Shown here: positions 27,829 through 37,485 of the stretch, in pieces | Layout: each line of letters starts with the position of its first letter | Position numbering within the stretch: the stretch's first letter is position 1 | Assembly: GCA_029245955.1 (NCBI GenBank) | Contig: JAQWOH010000007.1 | Location: 62,001 to 126,000, forward strand | Direction of reading: 5' to 3' | Length of the DNA: 64,000 bases | DNA from: Fuerstiella sp. | GTDB lineage: Bacteria; Planctomycetota; Planctomycetia; Planctomycetales; Planctomycetaceae | Notes under the pieces: generated by a model | Databases searched by the model: none | Told to the model about the DNA's origin: nothing | Seen by the model: the letters and a program-made list of their open reading frames with translations, nothing else | Position numbers and translations under genes: made by a program

Positions 27829-28740
27829 ATGAGCGAAGAGTCGAGTACAGAAGTCTCGAAGTTTGACGCAGCGAAGTCCGCCCTGAAATTAGTTGGGGGG
27901 TCCCTGGGATCTTCATACGATGGCCGAATCACGCGTATCAGTTTCACCGGTGGCAAATTCGGTGACGAAGAGATGGTTCATCTCCGCGAATTGCCGGATC
28001 TCCGAGAGGTTAACCTCAACGGGACAAAGATCACCGACGCTGGACTGTCGGAACTCAAGAAGGTCAAAAGCCTCAGGAAACTTGAGCTTACCGGGACCAT
28101 GGCAACAGACGCGGGGCTCGCAAGTTTGAAGACGCTGAGCGAATTGCAGGTTCTGACTCTTTCCAAAAGCAAAGTGACGAATGCCGGTCTGGCACACTTC
28201 ACAAAGCTGAGTGGGTTAAAGGAGCTGTACCTTGCGAACACCTCTGTATCTGACGCCGGCCTCGAGCACCTGACCGCGTTGACGCAGTTGGACACGCTGG
28301 GCCTGACTGGCACAGAAGTCACTGACGCCGGCCTGGTACATCTGAAGAAGCTGAAGAAGCTTGAGGTACTGTTGCTGCGCGATAACAACATCACCGACGT
28401 GGGTCTGGGGCACCTGAAGGTCCTGAAGAAGCTTTGTCGCCTGTGGCTGCGGAATACCAAGATCACAGATGCTGGCTTGGCGTATCTCGAAAAGATGAAG
28501 GATTTGCAGTGGCTGGAATTGAACGGAACAGGAATTACGGACAAGGGTTTGGCGCATCTGGTGACACTCACAGAAATCACCAGCCTTAGTCTTCGAGCCT
28601 GTCAGATTACCGACAAGGGCATTCCGAAACTAAAGAAGCTGAAGTATCTGGAAACTCTTTGTCTGGCCGAAACAAAGGTCTCCCCGGATGGCCTCAGAAC
28701 TTTGAAGACAGCGTTACCGCGCTGCAGAACGGAAGTGTGA
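27829..28740 (+). CDS. Leucine-rich repeat protein
   Basis: A 303-residue protein starting at the ATG at 27829 (MSEESSTEV); the longer frame from 27736 adds 31 unlikely residues. It carries about ten repeats of about 24 residues with the pattern (T/V)TDAGLxxLxxLxxLxxLxLxxT, found as KITDAGLSELKKVKSLRKLEL, TEVTDAGLVHLKKLKKLEVL and TGITDKGLAHLVTLTEITSL. This is the GALA-like LRR subtype common in Planctomycetota. There is no signal peptide, so it is cytoplasmic and probably a protein-binding scaffold. Its TGA overlaps the GTG start of epmA (GTGA), so the two are coupled. Confidence 0.85.
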   Translation: MSEESSTEVSKFDAAKSALKLVGGSLGSSYDGRITRISFTGGKFGDEEMVHLRELPDLREVNLNGTKITDAGLSELKKVKSLRKLELTGTMATDAGLASLKTLSELQVLTLSKSKVTNAGLAHFTKLSGLKELYLANTSVSDAGLEHLTALTQLDTLGLTGTEVTDAGLVHLKKLKKLEVLLLRDNNITDVGLGHLKVLKKLCRLWLRNTKITDAGLAYLEKMKDLQWLELNGTGITDKGLAHLVTLTEITSLSLRACQITDKGIPKLKKLKYLETLCLAETKVSPDGLRTLKTALPRCRTEV

Positions 28741-29753
28741 CGTCCATCGGCAACGAAGACTGGCGCCCGACGTGCAGCCATCAGATTCTGGAACTTCGAG
28801 CAGCAATGCTTACCGCGGTCCGACGATTTTTTGCTGAACGCGGATACCTGGAAGTCGAAACTCCATTGATGTCTCGAGACATTGTCGTGGACGCCCACCT
28901 TGAGCCGTTTGCTGTATCAGCGACCGCTGAGTCACTTCCGTTCTTTCTACAGACGTCTCCGGAAGCTCATATGAAGCGACTGCTGGCGGCGAACTGTGGT
29001 TCAATTTTTCAGATTACGCGATCGTTTCGAAACGGCGAAGCGGGCAGGCTGCACAATCCTGAATTCACAATGCTGGAGTGGTATGGGGTCGGCACGTCGT
29101 ACATTGAGCAATTGGTCGTAGTGCAGGATCTGGTACATACGGTGACGGCCATCGTGGCTGCTGACGAACTGGAATTGCCGGGCGTAGATCTGTTGCAGAA
29201 GCCATTTTCGCAAACGACCTATGACGATGCTTTCCGGCGGACATTTGATGCCGGAGTTCTCGATCTTTCTGACGCCGATGTTGCAGATCTGGCCTCAAGG
29301 CACGCGACGACTGCATGCTGCGGGGGCGAGTCGGACCGAGACGATATGCTGAACCTGCTTCTTGCTGAGTGCGTCGAACCGACACTTGGCGTCAGGACCC
29401 CGGAATTCCTGATCGACTATCCGGCGTCGCAGGCAGCTCTGGCACAATTGAATGCATCCGATCCTCGCACCGCATGTCGCTTTGAACTTTATGCCGATGG
29501 AATTGAACTGTGCAATGGTTATCAGGAGCTCACGGACGCCGATGAACTGGCCCGTCGTGACAATCATCAGAATTGCCTTCGATTCGCCCATGGAGCCTCT
29601 GCTTTACCAGGAGCCGCTAGAATGCTGGGCGCGATGAAGTCGGGACTGCCGCCATGTTCAGGAGTCGCTTTGGGATTTGATCGTCTGGTGATGGTCTTGG
29701 CCGGGTTAGATGACATCCGCCATGTAATTCCGTTTCCCGTATCACGTGCTTAA
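28737..29753 (+). CDS. epmA: EF-P beta-lysylation ligase EpmA (class II lysyl-tRNA synthetase-like)
   Basis: A 338-residue protein from the GTG at 28737-28739, which overlaps the TGA of the LRR gene. It lacks the anticodon-binding domain of lysyl-tRNA synthetases, as EpmA (GenX/PoxA) does. Class II motifs are visible: ITRSFRNGEAGRLHNPEFTMLEWY (motif 2) and the C-terminal GVALGFDRLVMVLAG (motif 3). EpmA transfers (R)-beta-lysine to a conserved lysine of elongation factor P. Both epmB and efp are in the same window, about 32 kb away, and the EF-P here has the lysine target. So a complete functional set is likely in this genome. Confidence 0.9.
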   Translation: MTSIGNEDWRPTCSHQILELRAAMLTAVRRFFAERGYLEVETPLMSRDIVVDAHLEPFAVSATAESLPFFLQTSPEAHMKRLLAANCGSIFQITRSFRNGEAGRLHNPEFTMLEWYGVGTSYIEQLVVVQDLVHTVTAIVAADELELPGVDLLQKPFSQTTYDDAFRRTFDAGVLDLSDADVADLASRHATTACCGGESDRDDMLNLLLAECVEPTLGVRTPEFLIDYPASQAALAQLNASDPRTACRFELYADGIELCNGYQELTDADELARRDNHQNCLRFAHGASALPGAARMLGAMKSGLPPCSGVALGFDRLVMVLAGLDDIRHVIPFPVSRA

Positions 29754-30070
29754 TGGCAGACTGTCACAGGTGAATACCGACAGCCGTCCTTCAGGCCGGA
29801 AATCCGGGCGTCAGAAGGCGGAAAAAAGTTGATTTCACTGCTCTGCGTTGCATTTCTGTGGCTGACGTTCATACTTTCGGCCGATTGGTCACTTCCGATG
29901 CGGTGCCGGTCTGCGCTGAGGCCCGCTCAGCCAGTTTCTCGGACGGGCAGTGAGTCAAATCCATCCCTCCGTTCCGGTGGGCTTGTTCAAATCAAAGGTT
30001 GTGTGACCCTCACTGCCGTGTGCAGCACGACCTTGCCCTTCACTCAGAAAACTTACCGTCGGAGTATAAA
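29754..30070. other. Intergenic region upstream of the transketolase-like gene
   Basis: About 320 bases. It ends with a good ribosome binding site, GGAG at 30061-30064, seven bases before the ATG. Open frames in it are not convincing genes. Confidence 0.4.
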
Positions 30071-32014
30071 ATGTCCGTGGCGACTGAATTCCCTATCCCG
30101 CTGAATGAATACAAGGTCGTTTCACTGGATCCCGGCCAGTCAAAACTGACCGATGAGCAGCGTACGCAACTGGCCACCAACATTCAGCTCTGCCGCGATT
30201 CCATCATCTTCTTTACGGCTATTGCTGATGCCAAAGGTCTGGGAGGCCACACCGGCGGACCATACGACACAGTCCCCGAAACTTTGATCATGCATGGCTT
30301 TATGCAGCATGCTCGTCAGGGGGGGACACCGGACGTGTTACCGATATTCTTCGATGAGGCTGGTCATCGAGTGGCAACTCAATATTTGATGGCCGTTCTT
30401 GAAGGCGACATGGATGTCGAACGCCTGTTCCATTATCGCGAGTACCTCTCTCATCTGCCTGGCCATCCGGAAAAGGGATTCACACCAGGTGTTAAATTCA
30501 GTTCAGGGCGTCTGGGACACATGTGGCCCTACGTCAACGGCGTAGCAATCGCCAATCGTAACAAGGTTGTGTTCATGCTGGGCTCCGACGGGTCGCAGAT
30601 GGAAGGCAACGACGCAGAAGCGGCACGACTGGCGGTTGCTCAGGGGCTGAACGTCAAACTGCTGATCGACGACAACGACGTTACGATCGCCGGACATCCT
30701 TCGGACTATCTGCCGGGCTTCAGTGTGGCTGACACACTGAAAGGCCACGGACTCAAGGTTGATATCGGCGACGGAGAAGATCTGGACAGCCTTTACGCTC
30801 GAATGTGTGCCGCTGTCACCAGTGACGGGCCGGTTGCATTGATGAACCGGCGAAAGATGTGTCCGAACATCGACGGCCTGGAAGGAAGTGCTCACGGTCA
30901 CGATGTCATCAAGACTGCTGTTGCAGTCGAGTACCTGAACGCCAATGGTCGTGATGAAGCCGCTGCATACCTTGGCACAGTGACCAAGGGCCCGGGTGGA
31001 CCGTCACATCAGGGCAGCGATTCTTCAAGCGTAGGCAAGAACCGAGACCTGTTCGGCAGAATCCTTAATGAGATTCTGGACGACATTGCCGAAGCCGATC
31101 GCGTCGATTCCGTTCGTGTCTTTGACTGCGACCTGGAAGGCAGCTGCGGGCTGAATCACGTGCGGGCTTCTCACCCGGAAGTTTTTGTCCGTGGTGGAAT
31201 CATGGAACGCGGCAATTTTTCGGCGGCTGCGGGATTCGGATACGAAAAAGGGAAACAGGGAATCTTCGGGACGTTTTCTGCATTCCTTGAAATGGTGGTT
31301 TCGGAAATCACGATGGCTCGGTTGAACGACAGCAATGTGCTGGCTCACTTCAGTCATGCAGGTTGTGATGACATGGCCGACAATACATGTCACTTCGGTC
31401 TGAACAACATGTATGCTGCCAACGGATTGCCGGACGAAGGCAAGGATACGACCCGACTGTACTTCCCGGCTGATCAGCATCAGTTCCGGGCCTGCCTGAA
31501 AAAGATCTACAACGATGCAGGATTGCGGTTCATCTTCTCCACACGCTCCGGTGTGCCCGATCTGCTGGATGACAGCGGCAACCGGCTGTTCGGCGATGAC
31601 TACGAATTCGTTTCCGGCAAAGACGACGTTATTCGCGAAGGTTCAGCCGGGTACATCGTGAGCTTTGGTGAGACAACGTATCGAGCTCTGGATGCTGTGA
31701 TTCGCCTGCAGGACGCCGGTCAGAACGTCGGGCTCATCGGCAAGTCGACACTTAACGTATTTGATGAAGATGTCATGGGTCGGCTGGCGGCGTCGCCCGC
31801 AGTGCTGGTGGCCGAATCCTTCAACGTGAACACCGGACTCGGTTCACGCTTTGGCACAGAACTGCTGAAGCGAGGCTTTAAGGGCAGCTACAACAACATC
31901 GGAACCAACAAAGAAGGTTCCGGTGGACTCTGGCAGCAGATGGGATACCAGGGCATTGACGCCGACGGCATCATGGATGCAATGCAGCAGTTGCTGACAT
32001 CACCAACCCCGTAG
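30071..32014 (+). CDS. Divergent transketolase-like thiamine-diphosphate enzyme
   Basis: A 647-residue protein from the ATG at 30071, which has GGAG upstream; a longer frame to 29999 is not needed. It has the transketolase layout: an N-terminal TPP domain with GSDGSQMEGNDAEAARLA and DDNDVTIAG (the thiamine-diphosphate motif, DG with the later N), and a C-terminal half with GLGSRFGTELLKRGFKGSY. Standard transketolase N-terminal GHPGxPxG is replaced by GGHTGGPYDTVPE, so it belongs to a divergent subfamily with unknown substrate. It lies convergent to denD, a sugar-acid dehydrogenase, which fits a carbohydrate theme. Confidence 0.85.
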   Translation: MSVATEFPIPLNEYKVVSLDPGQSKLTDEQRTQLATNIQLCRDSIIFFTAIADAKGLGGHTGGPYDTVPETLIMHGFMQHARQGGTPDVLPIFFDEAGHRVATQYLMAVLEGDMDVERLFHYREYLSHLPGHPEKGFTPGVKFSSGRLGHMWPYVNGVAIANRNKVVFMLGSDGSQMEGNDAEAARLAVAQGLNVKLLIDDNDVTIAGHPSDYLPGFSVADTLKGHGLKVDIGDGEDLDSLYARMCAAVTSDGPVALMNRRKMCPNIDGLEGSAHGHDVIKTAVAVEYLNANGRDEAAAYLGTVTKGPGGPSHQGSDSSSVGKNRDLFGRILNEILDDIAEADRVDSVRVFDCDLEGSCGLNHVRASHPEVFVRGGIMERGNFSAAAGFGYEKGKQGIFGTFSAFLEMVVSEITMARLNDSNVLAHFSHAGCDDMADNTCHFGLNNMYAANGLPDEGKDTTRLYFPADQHQFRACLKKIYNDAGLRFIFSTRSGVPDLLDDSGNRLFGDDYEFVSGKDDVIREGSAGYIVSFGETTYRALDAVIRLQDAGQNVGLIGKSTLNVFDEDVMGRLAASPAVLVAESFNVNTGLGSRFGTELLKRGFKGSYNNIGTNKEGSGGLWQQMGYQGIDADGIMDAMQQLLTSPTP

Positions 32015-32191
32015 TTCCGTCAGCTCTGCAATACCCGGCACTGTCGAATACCGACTGCCGGAGTCGGTGATCCGTTTCGCGTCACCGGTGGCACGAGAAT
32101 TCTGTTTAACGTTGGGCACACAGGCCCTCGCATTTAACCGCCCGTGAGAAGCCCTCAGGCGGTGATTCGTTTAAGCCGAGACCACCGACTG

Positions 32192-33169
32192 TCAGCCGAT
32201 CGTGCCGCCAAGTTCATCGTCAATGTGTGCACGAATGATCTGTTCGAACGACGCGTCGGCCTGAAAGCCCAGGCTGGTAGCTCGGTCTGCCCTGAAGTTC
32301 CTCGGCCAGCCACTGACCATGCGACTGATCTTTTCGTCCGTAACATGTCGAATACGACCAACAACGTCATCTCCGGCAACAGTTCTGAGAGCTTCGATCT
32401 GCTCGCCCACGGTCACAGCAATGCCCGGCATCGTGAGGTTGCGTCGGGGCCCCACTGCAGCTGCGTCGATCGTGGCCGCATGTAATAGGAATCCAACTGC
32501 CGAACGTGGTGACGCATGCCAGTGCTGCACATCTTCCGAAACCGGAAGTACGGCCTCGGCACCGGCCAGTGGCTCACGAATGATGTTCGAAAAGAAACCT
32601 GACGCCGCCTTATTCGGGCGACCCGGTCGCACGCAGATCGTCGGCAGTCGAATGCCGATTCCGTCCATCATGCCACGTCGGCTGAAGTCGCTGAGCAGCA
32701 ATTCGCCGATGGCTTTCTGCGTTCCGTACGATGTCAGTGGCGTCGTGTGAAAGTCGTCCCCAATAGCATCGGGAAACGGAGCTCCGAAAACGGCAATCGA
32801 GCTGGTGAAGACAACCCGAGGGAGGTATCCGTCGATGCTGCACACCGCATCCAGCAGATGACGAGTGCCGTTCAAATTGATACGATAACCCTTGTCGAAA
32901 TCTTCTTCCGCTTCACCGGAAACGATGGCAGCCAGGTGGAAAATCACGTCAGGCCGCTGGTCGACAAGAGCTTGTGCTTCATCTACGTTTGAAAGATCAC
33001 CCGTGCGAAGATGGACTGGAAACGGCGCACCGGCGGGCCCAGCTGGTGATACCACATCGAACAGGGTAAGTTCCGAAATTTCATGCTTACCGAGCCGGTC
33101 GTCTGTGGCCAGCCGACTGGCCAGTTTTTGGCCGATCATCCCGCCGCCACCAATAATCAGAAGTTTCAT
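32192..33169 (-). CDS. denD: D-erythronate dehydrogenase (short-chain epimerase/dehydratase type)
   Basis: A 325-residue NAD-dependent enzyme of the extended SDR family. The N-terminal LLIIGGGGMIGQKLASRL carries the glycine-rich motif, and the catalytic tyrosine-lysine pair is in LTSYGTQKAIGELLLSDFSRRG. The segment GIGIRLPTICVRPGRPNKAASGFFSNIIREPLAG is characteristic of DenD, which oxidises D-erythronate in four-carbon acid-sugar breakdown. The later genes of that pathway (DenK-type kinase, OtnC/OtnI types) are not visible in the window. The gene is convergent with the transketolase-like gene, about 180 bases away. Confidence 0.87.
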   Translation of the reverse strand: MKLLIIGGGGMIGQKLASRLATDDRLGKHEISELTLFDVVSPAGPAGAPFPVHLRTGDLSNVDEAQALVDQRPDVIFHLAAIVSGEAEEDFDKGYRINLNGTRHLLDAVCSIDGYLPRVVFTSSIAVFGAPFPDAIGDDFHTTPLTSYGTQKAIGELLLSDFSRRGMMDGIGIRLPTICVRPGRPNKAASGFFSNIIREPLAGAEAVLPVSEDVQHWHASPRSAVGFLLHAATIDAAAVGPRRNLTMPGIAVTVGEQIEALRTVAGDDVVGRIRHVTDEKISRMVSGWPRNFRADRATSLGFQADASFEQIIRAHIDDELGGTIG

Positions 33170-33288
33170 TCGGCAGTTTCTTTCAGTCCGGTCGTTAACA
33201 AGTTAATTTGGATACTGCCCGCTGCAGGTGAACGGACGGTTTCTGCCATCGGATATCATCGCTACTTCTGTGTCCAGCCGACAATGCC

Positions 33289-36200
33289 TCAGTTAGCAAA
33301 CGCTGCCACTGCCGTCGTACCGTCAGCCACAATCTCGACCTGCAGCGGCTGACTTCGCTGAGCCTGGTCGATGGTAAAGGTCAGCCGATGATCACCCGGT
33401 GTTACATCAATTGTGACCGATTCGGCGACGTCGACGGGGATTTTATTCTGACGAAGTTCAAGACCACTGATGTCGTTGAACTTCAAAGCCACCTTGCCGG
33501 CGGTCTCTGCCTTAAGTGAGCAACGAGCAAACCCGACGCCGTTGGCCCCGGCGGCGGCTCTATTGGCGGCCGATACCATGGGGATATCATTCAGTGGCAA
33601 ACCGCCGGCCACCATGCTGTATTGCTTCTTCCATACGAATGCCGGATCATCGACAGCAGACATGGCGTAACTGGTGCGACGCAGGCGGAATGCCGCCTCG
33701 GTTGTGGCCTGCATCACCTCCCATGTCCGTGCCAGCTGGTGCCGACTGATGGTGTATTTCGGTGATCGTCCGAGTTCTGACAGGAAGCGGACCAGGGATG
33801 CAATTTCGCGATCCGTCAGCGTGTCCACCTGGCCTTCGGGCATCAGTGACACTCCCGGTGCCATTTCCTCAATGTCGCTGCGAGCAACTGTAACCAGACT
33901 GTCCTCTGCCGTGCGAATAACAACGTCCTGTTTCGACTGTTTGACCTGGACACCTGAAAGAAGTTTCCCTTCCACAGTGACGATCACAACCGTGTGATAG
34001 TTCTCTTTGACCTTGGCGTTTGGCTTCAACAGGGATTCCAGCAGATAGTCGGGCTGTGCGCTGCCCCCGAGACTGACCATGTCCGGCCCGACTTTACCGC
34101 CGGCTCCACCAATGGCATGGCACTTCAGACAACCGAGTTTCTCATTACGATAAACTGCTTCGCCTTCGGCCGCCGTAACCGATTCACGCGACATGGTCAG
34201 CAATGCCGCCAGTTCTTCGGCAGTCATGGTCTTGCGACTGGCGATGCTGCCGGCCTTCTTAACGGCAGTCTCCAGTTCCGGCGCCGGTCGGCCTGATTCT
34301 CGCACGACCCGTAGAACTTCCCGCGCAATACTGGTTTCGATGGTGGCCCCGTCCAGGGCTTTCGTCAGAACAGACGGTCCCTTCCTGACAGCCAGGAAAC
34401 TCCTTACCAGGTCTTCAGTACGGTCAGAAATGGCGGCAGTTTCGAACAGTCTGACGGCAATGCCAGCGGCGAGTTCGGGGCGCACGTTCACCAGCATGGC
34501 CACTGCATGTTTTCGTACCGCCGCAGTCGTACTGCTGCGTGCGATCGTCTCCAGGGTTCCGATGGCTTCAGGATTCTGTGTCAGAAACAAGCCCTCGATC
34601 GCAGCCAGGCGAAATTGCTGGTCGACGTTTTCGGCCGATGCGGCTTCCGTCAGCCGAGTCAGACTACCCGGCCAGTTCCATAGTCCTGACGCAGTCAGTG
34701 CCGCTGCGCGAACCACGGGTGTTGCTGAGGACTCAAGCTGAATGGCCTGTTTTTCGGAGATCGATACCCGCAGCTTACGCCCGCGAGATTCTGTCGCAGC
34801 GGTACGAATGGGTTCGGCGTCGCCTTTCGCAGCTGCTGCAAGAATCATTGTTTTAATCTGTTCTGCCGTCCCGGAAGAGGCAACCAGCGAAGCAAGCGCT
34901 GTGCGCTGTGCGGCTGATATGTCCGGTGAATACAGTTTGCTCAGCAGAAGATCTACCGGCGCTCCCTGTCCGACCGCAGAGAATGCCCCCAGCATATGTT
35001 CGACGTTGTTATCAAAATCGATTCGGCCTTCGCGGAACGCCGGCAGCCAATGCTCTGCCAGTTCACGAGCTGACATACGCACTGCATAATCAAGAAAAAC
35101 GTCTGTTTCATGGTCCGTCGCCTGCAGGACGGCCTCGATTTTTGCAGGATCTCGCTTCTGTGACTGAAGTTGCTTCTGAAGAGACTTTCCGGCGCTCATC
35201 ATCGCCGTTTGGTATTCCGAATCCTGCAGAGGTGAATACGACATTGCTCGAACTGCTTCCAGCCGCACGCGAGCATGTGCGTCGTTAACGAGCTGCCGCA
35301 GCTGTGCAGCCTGATCGGGCAGGTGGTATTTCCAGTGGCTGAGAACTCGTACGGCGGCGGCCCGTATGCGTCCGTCTTGTGCCTGTAGCAGATCCGCCAG
35401 CAGATCGGGCTCAATCACCCGCGCGGCCTGAAAACACCACAATGCTTCCAGTCGCAGATGTTCGTTTTCCGGGGTCGCCGCAACATTTGCTGTAAGCCAT
35501 TGGCGAAGTTCGCTGGCAACGGATTCGCCACGTTGTCGCAGAACCTGTTTCGCCGCCTGTCGACGAAAGTTGTCGTTGCTCTGCAGGAATTCGAACAACT
35601 GCAGATTGGTCAATGACATAAAATCGATGCGATCCTGCAGCTTAGCGCCCTTCCAGCTGACTCGCCAGATACGACCATGAGTGTGGTCGCGGCGAGGATC
35701 CCGGAAATCGACTTCCCCATGCTGAATGATGGGGTTATACCAGTCTGCGATATAGATCGCTCCGTCCGGCCCGACCTTAACGTCGATAGGCCGGAAGGCG
35801 ACGTGATCAGACCATATGACTTCCTGCTGCTCGCGCGATACAAACCCGGATCGGTCTTCCGAAAGCACGAAACGACAGACACGGTGTCCGCGAAAGTCAT
35901 TGGTAATCGCGTTACCCTGCCAGTCCGGCGGCAGAGCTGGTGTTTCCACAATTTCCAGACCGCAGTGCTTCGGACTGCCGGGGTTCAGACCGTGCAGAAT
36001 TTCCGGCGCGTCGGCAGCTGTGAAGTAATATGCTCCGGGAACAATGTAATTAATCCCTTCACCGCCGGCGCCATCCGTTGCAAACGACTGCCCGAATCGA
36101 TCGAAGTGATGCCCCCAGGTGTTGACAAGGCCGCGCATCAGAACACCTAGTTCCAGGGTCTCCGGACGGAACTGCCAGATTCCTCCTGCATTCAGGCGGC

Positions 36201-36804
36201 GGACTCCCCAGGGAGTTTCGATGTGACTGTGGATGTAAATGGACTGATTCAGGTACAAGAAACCTGCGGGCCCCCAGCGAAGCGTGTGCAGAATATGATG
36301 AGTGTCCTCCGTACCAAATCCGGACAGAACAATCCGCTTGTGGTCTGCTTTCAGGTCGCCGTCGTGGTCAGAAAAATGCAGTAATTCTGTACTGTTAGCG
36401 ACGTACGCTCCGCCATCGCCAGGGGCGATGCCCGTGGGAATCAACAGCCCCTCCGCGAAAACACTCGTCTGATCAGAGACCCCATCATGATCCTTGTCCT
36501 CAAGAACCAGGACACGGTCACGAGGTGATTCACCGGGCTTGATGTGGGGGTAGACCTCAGAACTGACAATCCACAGTCGGCCCGATTCATCAAAGTTCAT
36601 CTGAATCGGTTTGGCGATGACCGGATCGGCCGCAAACAGATTTACTTCAAATCCGTCGGGCACGCGAAATGTCTTGCGTTCCAGCTCAGGGTCCGGCACC
36701 GGAATATTCTTCAGGTCTCGCTGACCAAACGCCGGCCCGGCGCAGAACAGGGCAAACAACAGAGTGAGCACGTGAATTGTGTCACGGAGATGGGAACTGA
36801 TCAT
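33289..36804 (-). CDS. PVC-type membrane-bound-dehydrogenase/HEAT/heme protein
   Basis: A 1171-residue exported protein with a signal peptide (to about residue 27). The N-terminal half is a propeller of the TIGR02604 membrane-bound dehydrogenase type (from about residue 45, with FEVNLFAADPVIAKPIQMNFD). The middle is a series of HEAT-like helical repeats. The C-terminal third has the TIGR02603-type heme-binding segment, with CLKCHAIGG at about residue 890 and the following LGGSAQPDYLLESLLKPNAKV. It is a large planctomycete-specific architecture of unproven function, probably oxidising an organic substrate with c-type heme at the cell surface. Confidence 0.88.
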   Translation of the reverse strand: MISSHLRDTIHVLTLLFALFCAGPAFGQRDLKNIPVPDPELERKTFRVPDGFEVNLFAADPVIAKPIQMNFDESGRLWIVSSEVYPHIKPGESPRDRVLVLEDKDHDGVSDQTSVFAEGLLIPTGIAPGDGGAYVANSTELLHFSDHDGDLKADHKRIVLSGFGTEDTHHILHTLRWGPAGFLYLNQSIYIHSHIETPWGVRRLNAGGIWQFRPETLELGVLMRGLVNTWGHHFDRFGQSFATDGAGGEGINYIVPGAYYFTAADAPEILHGLNPGSPKHCGLEIVETPALPPDWQGNAITNDFRGHRVCRFVLSEDRSGFVSREQQEVIWSDHVAFRPIDVKVGPDGAIYIADWYNPIIQHGEVDFRDPRRDHTHGRIWRVSWKGAKLQDRIDFMSLTNLQLFEFLQSNDNFRRQAAKQVLRQRGESVASELRQWLTANVAATPENEHLRLEALWCFQAARVIEPDLLADLLQAQDGRIRAAAVRVLSHWKYHLPDQAAQLRQLVNDAHARVRLEAVRAMSYSPLQDSEYQTAMMSAGKSLQKQLQSQKRDPAKIEAVLQATDHETDVFLDYAVRMSARELAEHWLPAFREGRIDFDNNVEHMLGAFSAVGQGAPVDLLLSKLYSPDISAAQRTALASLVASSGTAEQIKTMILAAAAKGDAEPIRTAATESRGRKLRVSISEKQAIQLESSATPVVRAAALTASGLWNWPGSLTRLTEAASAENVDQQFRLAAIEGLFLTQNPEAIGTLETIARSSTTAAVRKHAVAMLVNVRPELAAGIAVRLFETAAISDRTEDLVRSFLAVRKGPSVLTKALDGATIETSIAREVLRVVRESGRPAPELETAVKKAGSIASRKTMTAEELAALLTMSRESVTAAEGEAVYRNEKLGCLKCHAIGGAGGKVGPDMVSLGGSAQPDYLLESLLKPNAKVKENYHTVVIVTVEGKLLSGVQVKQSKQDVVIRTAEDSLVTVARSDIEEMAPGVSLMPEGQVDTLTDREIASLVRFLSELGRSPKYTISRHQLARTWEVMQATTEAAFRLRRTSYAMSAVDDPAFVWKKQYSMVAGGLPLNDIPMVSAANRAAAGANGVGFARCSLKAETAGKVALKFNDISGLELRQNKIPVDVAESVTIDVTPGDHRLTFTIDQAQRSQPLQVEIVADGTTAVAAFAN

Positions 36805-37042
36805 TGAAGTGCGACATAAAACAGGAACAAAGACGAAATAGAAACGCAGCGGTGCTCAAACCACGCCCGAACCCCGCGGGAGGATATGAACATTGCGCGC
36901 ATGGCGGAAGTTGGACCGATGAATGGCAACATCGCCTTCAGCCGCGCCGCCACAGCATGATTTATACACAACTTCACTTCGTGCAGCGAAGCCGCGACAG
37001 CCCGACGGTTCTGAAACGACAATTATTCTTCCGGGCAAAGTA
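36805..37042. other. Short gap upstream of the PVC-type gene
   Basis: About 240 bases between the start of the 1171-residue gene and the DUF1501 remnant, with no gene identified. It may hold that gene's promoter. Confidence 0.3.
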
Positions 37043-37327
37043 TGCCCCGAGCGGTTTAGGAAGCACTTCGCCACCGAACTGCCAGGGCTGTTTGGTGCGT
37101 CCTCAGCGAAAACAGGACAACGTGCTGTCGTTGAGTCCCCGCAGATTCGGCATGGGCACATGCATATCATGGACCGGATATACGACTTCGGCAGCTTCAG
37201 TATCGATTTCATCGGCAGCTCCCGCGAATGTTCCCTGCCGCGCTGCCCCACCTGCAAACCACATATTCATAGCGTTAACGGTGTGGCCTCGTCACAGTGC
37301 GCTGACGGATATTTTCTGGAAATCAAC
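37043..37327 (-). pseudogene. Remnant of a DUF1501 C terminus
   Basis: On the minus strand the frame reads AMNMWFAGGAARQGTFAGAA, then DEIDTEAAEVVYPVHDMHV, then a TGA at 37103-37105, then GRTKQPWQFGGEVLPKPLGA. This matches the C-terminal part of DUF1501 proteins (a MWFAGGGV segment, a DEIG segment, a VHDMHAT segment, LLGLDxxxLTY, GRxxRLT and a final GGEVL). The match to conserved spacing is too close to be chance. The stop and the substitutions in LRGLNDSTLSC show that it is dead. It lies immediately 5' of the large PVC-type gene, in a region otherwise without genes. Confidence 0.65.
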
Positions 37328-37485
37328 GTGCCCTGCGTTTGACGTGTGTGCTGCGCCTGTATGGTTCCGGAAATCATGAGCCGCTGCCGATTGTTCTTTT
37401 GTGAACTGTTAACAACATGCAGTTTATGCAGCGAGATTTCCGCATCTTCTTCATGGTGAGTCGTTCAATGGCGTCAAACCGCTGG

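Noticed and set aside
36804..37379. A 191-codon plus-strand frame
   Set aside because: It is antisense to the DUF1501 remnant; no start site or family match supports it.
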